DNA of 8,380 bases from Amnimonas aquatica. Lineage in GTDB: Bacteria > Pseudomonadota > Gammaproteobacteria > Pseudomonadales > Moraxellaceae. Below are positions 7,901 to 8,380 of this stretch, in pieces. The notes beneath the pieces are model-generated. The model was given only the letters and a program-made list of their open reading frames with translations. It ran no database searches and was not told the DNA's origin. Both the position numbers and the translations under genes were made by a program. Location of the stretch: contig NZ_PTQZ01000060.1 in assembly GCF_002943415.1 (NCBI RefSeq), positions 1 to 8,380 of the forward strand, given 5' to 3'. The number at the start of each line of letters is the position of its first letter. Within the stretch, counting starts at the first letter, position 1.

Positions 7901-7996
7901 AATGTTCTGCCAGGTGTGCCAGCCCAGCGCGGTCATGAGGAAGAACATCACCAGCGTGAACTGGAAGTTGCGTACGGAAAAGGCGGCCAGGCGCAT
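4940..7996 (-). CDS. RND-family efflux pump inner-membrane permease (AcrB-like)
   Basis: This complete 1018-residue protein is the proton-driven inner-membrane pump of a tripartite Gram-negative efflux system, moving substrate towards an outer-membrane channel. The fold duplication is visible: TM1 at about 9-29, a periplasmic porter loop to about 330, TM2-6 at about 332-482, TM7 at about 523-543, a second porter loop to about 850, and TM8-12 at about 856-1007. All proton-relay residues known from AcrB have counterparts: D397 and D398 in LGLLVDDSIVVTEN, K922 in GIEIKNSILLVDF, and R952 and T959 in RFLPILLTS. Length is normal. CCGGAG (minus strand, 8003-8008) lies six bases before the ATG at 7996. 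The adaptor gene ends 33 bases upstream, so the two are surely one operon. It is closer to the multidrug branch than to heavy-metal pumps as far as I can judge. The substrate cannot be inferred, so I give no symbol. Confidence 0.95.
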   Translation of the reverse strand: MRLAAFSVRNFQFTLVMFFLMTALGWHTWQNIPRGEDPTFPIPVVTVVAVYPGADPADMEKLVADPLEDAINRIDDVKKILSISEDGLAVVSAEFDWSKDAEKKYDEALREINAMRPQLPSGLHSLEIIKASPGLVNILQMALVGPNGSPRAMRDLAEDLQDRLEQVAGVRDVDIWGLAEPEIQISLNLARLAQYQVPASRVAQILQGENANIPGGAIEAGARRFNIRTTGSYKSLDEIRDTVIASSGQRVLRLKDVAEVRWDYAEESHRTRYQGRQAIFITVNQKDNQNIFKVRDGLMQEVERFRAGLSPDYRLEVGFDQSTNVDHRLGRLATDFVIAIGLVLFTLLPLGLRAAGVVMVSIPLSMAMGMAMLYFSGFSLNQLSIAGFVLALGLLVDDSIVVTENIARFLRMGYSRTQAAILATKQIYLAVLGCTATLLFAFLPLFFLPEGAGKFIRSLPAAVTFTVLASLLVSFTIIPFLASRWLSSNEHPEGNRLLQAVMRGIHTVYRPLLKWALTHPRKTLGLAGAGFLATLLLVPGLGVSLFPNADVPQVLISVETPDGSALEETDRAVRHVERILLDSPEVKTVFANSGRGNPRIFYNVFPKETRSNIGDLFVTLHEYDSVKTPAFYQRLRREFADYPAARIIVKPFENGPPIDAPIAIRILGPEIDSLRDLAGQVEDLIKQQAGTRDVVNPVRLQRTDLDLGLDTTKASLYGISTQEVDRTVRLAIAGESIGKFREADGDEFDIRLRLPLQDGHARLDSLAQIHLATASGAALPLSQIASPQLSSAPNKIPRYQRQRAVTVTAYTVDGYNTEKVTAAVVEKLETMAWPAGYHYKIGGQVEARQESFGGIETAALVAIFGILAVLILEFGSFKSTAIVAGVIPLGIMGGLVALFLAGQSISFTAMIGFIALIGIEIKNSILLVDFTNQLRQQGRPLLEAIQEAGEIRFLPILLTSLTAIGGLLPLAVQASPLYSPLAWVIIGGLISSTFLARLVTPVMYLLMAPPVAEARDDT

Positions 7997-8029
7997 GGTG
8001 GGCTCCGGTCAGGGGCAGGGCGGGCGGGG

Positions 8030-8380
8030 TCAGGGCAGGATGCGCACGGGCTCGCCCGGGCTCAGCCAGGCCGCGCCTTCGCTGACCACGCGCTCGCCGG
8101 CTTCCAGGCCGGCGAGGACCTCGATGCGCTCGTCCTGCAGGCGGCCGACCCGGACCTGGCGCAGCACGGTCTTGTCGTCCTTGCCGATGACATAGAGCGA
8201 CGCCTGCTCGCCGTGGCCCTCGAGGATGGCGCCGACCGGCACGGTGAGCGCGCTGCCGGCCGCTTGCCGGCGCGCGATGCGGGCTTCGCCGACCTGGCCG
8301 GCGATGTAGCGCAGGCCTTCGATCGGCGGCAGGCTCAGGGTGGCGCTGACGGTGCCGGTGCGCGGGTCGCTGGCGGCGCC
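8030..8380 (-). CDS. RND efflux periplasmic adaptor subunit (membrane fusion protein), C-terminal part
   Basis: The frame is open from the window edge at 8380 to a TGA at 8032-8030, giving the last 116 residues; the N-terminus lies outside the window. Adaptors of this family bridge the RND permease and the outer-membrane channel in the periplasm. The visible part fits the beta-barrel end and membrane-proximal domain: DPRTGTV at residues 5-11 of the fragment, GLRYIAGQVGEARI at 22-35, LTVPVGAILEG at 45-55, then KTVLRQVRVGRL, and VLAGLEAGERVVSEGAAWLSPGEPVRIL near the end in the order usual for AcrA/HlyD-type proteins. A GTG at 8242 within this frame is an internal valine, not a start, since conserved sequence continues upstream of it. 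It precedes the permease by 33 bases in the same operon. Confidence 0.9.
   Translation of the reverse strand, partial: GAASDPRTGTVSATLSLPPIEGLRYIAGQVGEARIARRQAAGSALTVPVGAILEGHGEQASLYVIGKDDKTVLRQVRVGRLQDERIEVLAGLEAGERVVSEGAAWLSPGEPVRILP

Noticed and set aside
7308..8195. Plus-strand frames opposite the permease 5' end and adaptor
   Set aside because: Arg/Ser/Pro-rich shadows of a conserved RND operon.
8240..8242. GTG at 8242 as a gene start for a 70-residue protein
   Set aside because: The same frame stays open to the window edge with typical adaptor sequence, so this codon is an internal valine of a truncated larger gene.

Overview
The window is GC-rich, densely packed bacterial chromosome. 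It holds a three-gene proton-translocating transhydrogenase operon, an unrecognised exported Ala/Gln-rich protein, a TcdA/CsdL-type tRNA-modification enzyme and the distal part of an RND efflux operon. The split pntAA-pntAB-pntB layout, the TcdA sequence and the base composition suggest a gammaproteobacterium. A Xanthomonadales-like relative is my best guess, but this is inference and was not tested by any search.

Layout, plus strand: bases 1-235 are a non-coding leader with an A/T-rich patch, a perfect 10-bp tandem repeat and two weak promoter candidates. pntAA (236-1369), pntAB (1387-1731) and pntB (1744-3144) follow with gaps of 17 and 12 bases and a clear ribosome binding site before each. 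Together they encode a membrane pump that exchanges hydride between NAD(H) and NADP(H), coupled to proton flow. A strong intrinsic terminator (3170-3209) closes the operon. Only 30 bases later starts a 239-residue secreted or periplasmic Ala/Gln-rich protein (3240-3959) of unknown function. It is followed by its own probable terminator (3980-4018).

Layout, minus strand, reading leftwards from the right edge: the C-terminal 116 residues of a periplasmic adaptor (8030-8380, cut by the window edge), then after 33 bases the complete 1018-residue RND permease (4940-7996). An 87-base gap with a strong hairpin follows, then the TcdA-like enzyme (4022-4852), which converges on the exported-protein gene. 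Adaptor and permease form a tripartite efflux system; its outer-membrane channel is not in this window. A perfect TATAAT overlaps the longest possible tcdA start codon, which suggests a private promoter and a shorter protein.

Most of the window is well-understood housekeeping and efflux machinery, and I see no evidence for a wholly new system. The most unusual feature is the junction after pntB. The U-tract of the terminator plus the next five bases can pair for 11 positions with the Shine-Dalgarno region of the Ala/Gln-rich gene, and there is almost no room for a normal promoter between them. That makes a read-through or RNA-structure control of an unknown exported protein worth testing.
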